The position numbers were made by a program, and so were the translations under genes. Source: Elusimicrobiota bacterium (lineage in GTDB: Bacteria > Elusimicrobiota > Elusimicrobia > UBA1565 > UBA9628). Taken from it: a DNA stretch of 64,000 nucleotides. Under the pieces are notes generated by a model, which was not told the origin of the DNA, did not search any database, and saw nothing but the letters and a program-made list of their open reading frames with translations. Positions within the stretch are counted from its first letter, which is position 1. Each line of letters begins with the position of its first letter. The stretch covers positions 109,061 through 173,060 of the forward strand of contig JAHFCF010000002.1 of NCBI GenBank assembly GCA_023249645.1. The letters run 5' to 3'. This document shows, one piece after another, positions 61,840 through 64,000 of the stretch.

Positions 61840-62897
61840 AAAAACGAGTCATCATCGCAGCCGGAGGCACGGGCGGACATTTCTATCCCGGCCTGGTCCT
61901 GGCTCAGACCCTACGCTCTCGCGGCTGGGAGCCCCTGATCCTCGTGCGCAAGGACGACCCGGGCTTGGCGCGCCTGGAAGCCGCTGGTCTGCCGTCGGCG
62001 GAGCTGGATCTCAAGGGTCTCTCGCGCCGCGCGAGCCTGGGCTGGGGCGTGTTCGCTTGGAAACTCCTCAAAGCCGTGCGCCTGGCCGGCCGCATGGTCA
62101 AGGACTTCGAGCCCCAGGTCGTGGTCGGCATGGGAGGCTATCTCAGCTTCCCTGCGGTTTTCGCGGCGCGGCGGCGCGCCATCCCGTGCGCCGTGCACGA
62201 ATCGAATTCCCAGCTGGGTCTGGCCAACCGAGCCTGCGTGGCTCTCGGCGCGAAGCTTCTGCGCGGCCTGCCGGCGGACACGGGGATATTGACCGGAACG
62301 CCCGTGCGCCCGGCTCTTTGGAAAGCAGGGGACACACGCACCGCGCGACTCAAACTGGGCCTGGACGCCGAGACGCCGACCCTCCTTGTGTTCGGGGGCA
62401 GCCAGGGCGCCAAGGGGTTGAATGAGTTGCTGCCCTCCATCGTCAGACGCATGAACGGCCTGCAGGTCCTGCATCTGGCCGGCGCCAAATCCGCCGACTC
62501 TGTCAGCCAAGCTTACTCAGGCATCCGCGCCAAGGTCCTGCCCTTCCTCGACGCCATGGAAGACGCCTATGCCGCGGCCGACCTCGTCGTCTGCCGCTCA
62601 GGCGCCGCCACGATCGCGGAGCTTGTCTGCCTGAAGAAGCCCGCCATCCTCGTGCCCTTCCCGCACGCGACCGGCCGACATCAGGATGACAATGCCCGCA
62701 TCCTGACCGAGGCCGGGGCCGCCCGGCTCGTTCAGGAAGAGGCGATAGGTTCCCGCATGGCCAAGGAACTCACAGATCTGATGTCGTCTCCAGAACGTCG
62801 CGCCGAGATGTCGCGGGCTTACGACAAGCTGGGCCTGCCCTGCGGCGAGGAAGCGGTCCGACGGCTCACAGATGCTGTGGAACGGGTCTTGCTATAA
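61836..62897 (+). CDS. murG: UDP-GlcNAc:lipid I N-acetylglucosaminyltransferase
   Basis: 353 aa. AAGGTGGHFYPGL, VVGMGGYLSFPAVFAA, HESNSQLGLANR, FGGSQGAKGLNELLP, CRSGAATIAELVCLKKPAILVPFPHATGRHQDDNA (in parts). Completes lipid II. Its TAA overlaps the -10 box of the following gene. murC and ddl, which often come next, are not present. Confidence 0.95.
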   Translation: MKKRVIIAAGGTGGHFYPGLVLAQTLRSRGWEPLILVRKDDPGLARLEAAGLPSAELDLKGLSRRASLGWGVFAWKLLKAVRLAGRMVKDFEPQVVVGMGGYLSFPAVFAARRRAIPCAVHESNSQLGLANRACVALGAKLLRGLPADTGILTGTPVRPALWKAGDTRTARLKLGLDAETPTLLVFGGSQGAKGLNELLPSIVRRMNGLQVLHLAGAKSADSVSQAYSGIRAKVLPFLDAMEDAYAAADLVVCRSGAATIAELVCLKKPAILVPFPHATGRHQDDNARILTEAGAARLVQEEAIGSRMAKELTDLMSSPERRAEMSRAYDKLGLPCGEEAVRRLTDAVERVLL

Positions 62898-62898
62898 T
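62893..62898 (+). promoter_or_regulatory. -10 box at the end of murG
   Basis: TATAAT overlapping the murG stop, 22 nt before the ATG of the exported-protein gene. Confidence 0.5.
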
Positions 62899-62920
62899 AA
62901 ACGTGCTCAATAACATCGGA

Positions 62921-64000
62921 ATGAAGAAATCTCTACTCGCCCTGTTTCTTTGCCTGCCAAGCCTTGTTCTCGGTGAACCGAGTCAGCTATTCGACGGCGC
63001 GGCTCCCAAACCAGTCCTGTCGGACGAGCCAGCCATCCCTTCCTTCAAGGCCTTCCCAGCGCCGACCCCGCATCCGGAGGTCATCACCCTTTCTCAACTG
63101 GCCGATCGCCTCTCCAAGGACCCAGAAAATGTCGCGGCATTGGTCGACGCCATCCTCGATCTCAAGTTCGTAGGTCCCGAGGCCCGTGCAGAACTCACCC
63201 AAGCCATCCAATCGCTCGACAAGTCCTTCCTCGATTCTTTCCCGACCATGAGCGTCAATCAACTCAAACTCTTCATCAGGCTCTACGCCGAGAAAGCAGG
63301 CCCCATCGCGCCGGAGGCTGCCTGCCCGCCTCAACAGGAACTCAAGCTCTCCGGAATCCCGCATGACGCGCCCGACGGGACCTTCCTGACCGGATGGGGC
63401 CGCAGCCTCTATCACGGCGACCAGACGGCGCACGGCCTAGCGACCGCCTACGCCGACAATGAGACGATCGCCTCGGCCCTCAACTGCCTGGCGCTCAACG
63501 AACCGCAAGGCCCGCCGGCCTACACCCTGACCGCCGCCGGCCAGACCTTCTCCCAGGTGCGGCCCTTCCTGGAATTCCTACTTTCCACCGGACACACCGT
63601 GACGGCTAAGGACATGCGCTTCTTCGCGAACTTCGGCGGCATCTGGTACCGGCAAGGCGACCGTTGGGTCTCGGTCATCACCCCGCTCTTCGTCAAAACG
63701 GGCCTCACCCTGCCGAGCGGCCGCGAGCTCGTCGTCCCGGTCAGCCACGCGCACCTGCAGATCGACATCCGGGGACCCCTCGTCAACGCGGACGCGATCT
63801 TCTATCTGGGCGTCGGAGGAACGGCGATGTTCGGTTCGCTCTCCACTGCGGACAAGCCCTGGGTCGGCGGCAAGACCGCCCAGGCCTGGGAGGGAAAAGA
63901 CGCTATCCTCCGCGCCGAGCGCGCGGCGACCACGCGCCGCGAGATCAAGAAGAAAGTCTTCAGCGACGCGGAGCATCCCCTGCCGCTGGGCGGCTATGGG
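62921..64000 (+). CDS. Exported protein of unknown function, 3' end outside window
   Basis: 360 codons are open to the window edge without a stop. Signal peptide MKKSLLALFLCLPSLVLG. Visible parts are a helical region (residues 45-130), a block around GWGRSLYHGDQTAHGLATAYADN, and a strand-rich stretch with GGIWYRQGDRWVSVITPLF and IFYLGVGGTAMFG. Family not recognised. It has its own -10 box and sits where murC would be expected. Confidence 0.65.
   Translation, partial: MKKSLLALFLCLPSLVLGEPSQLFDGAAPKPVLSDEPAIPSFKAFPAPTPHPEVITLSQLADRLSKDPENVAALVDAILDLKFVGPEARAELTQAIQSLDKSFLDSFPTMSVNQLKLFIRLYAEKAGPIAPEAACPPQQELKLSGIPHDAPDGTFLTGWGRSLYHGDQTAHGLATAYADNETIASALNCLALNEPQGPPAYTLTAAGQTFSQVRPFLEFLLSTGHTVTAKDMRFFANFGGIWYRQGDRWVSVITPLFVKTGLTLPSGRELVVPVSHAHLQIDIRGPLVNADAIFYLGVGGTAMFGSLSTADKPWVGGKTAQAWEGKDAILRAERAATTRREIKKKVFSDAEHPLPLGGYG

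Overview
The window is GC-rich, densely coding bacterial chromosome. No rRNA, tRNA, phage, insertion sequence or CRISPR array was found. It is almost entirely core housekeeping gene blocks broken by short accessory stretches. The mix (archaeal-length PurA, split-type GlyQ/GlyS, many lineage-specific exported proteins, polyamine uptake and catabolism, GDP-sugar synthesis) suggests an uncultured Gram-negative-type lineage. I lean towards Elusimicrobiota or a relative, but that is an inference with no marker-gene comparison behind it.

Layout. 1-455: end of a DUF350 membrane protein. 503-8014: dihydropyrimidinase, a small membrane protein and a putrescine-type aminotransferase, then a spermidine/putrescine ABC transporter (potA-potD-potB-potC). 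8150-8860: lytic transglycosylase. 8766-14446 (minus strand): the rimP-nusA-infB-rbfA-truB translation operon ending in a shortened riboflavin kinase. 14535-18288 (minus): FAD-dependent dehydrogenase, purA, purB. 18496-19684: exported protein and a deoxynucleoside kinase. 19681-25311 (minus): rpsB-tsf-pyrH-frr-uppS-cdsA-rseP. 25372-27424: divergent rmlD-like/gmd sugar-nucleotide genes. 27425-32237: coiled-coil, TPR-like and exported proteins, then nadE. 32237-35030: a lower-GC accessory segment with a BrnT/CopG toxin-antitoxin pair between two copies of a roughly 55-bp repeat, then a DUF192-M50 protease fusion. 35030-39024 (minus): glyQ-glyS, recO and a small gene. 39181-42326: three lineage-specific envelope proteins. 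42361-51824: rpmH-rnpA-yidD-yidC-jag-mnmE ... mnmG-rsmG. 53048-62897: the dcw cell-wall/division cluster (mraZ-rsmH-ftsL-ftsI-murF-mraY-murD-ftsW-murG) without murE. 62921-64000: an exported protein running off the edge.

The non-coding DNA is the most interesting part. (i) At least four copies of a short repeat with the core CGTATTTTCC lie against gene ends, two of them flanking the toxin-antitoxin pair. (ii) A related 48-bp palindrome supplies the last codons and stop of purB. (iii) AGGTCYTTTGG-type inverted repeats precede four genes for exported proteins. (iv) Several genes have a -10 hexamer only 6-10 nt before the start codon, which predicts leaderless mRNAs. (v) Terminator-like hairpins sit between promoter and first gene of the rimP-nusA and purB operons. 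(vi) AACTGT-N8-ACAGTT palindromes precede mnmE (two) and murF (one). (vii) Two tandem hairpins before ftsL keep the same 9-nt loop while their stems differ but still pair.

Functionally, the first 8 kb can import polyamines and deaminate them. The minus-strand blocks form the translation and phospholipid/undecaprenyl core, and the last 11 kb makes and polymerises lipid II. Genes often overlap as ATGA, so most blocks are probably translationally coupled operons.
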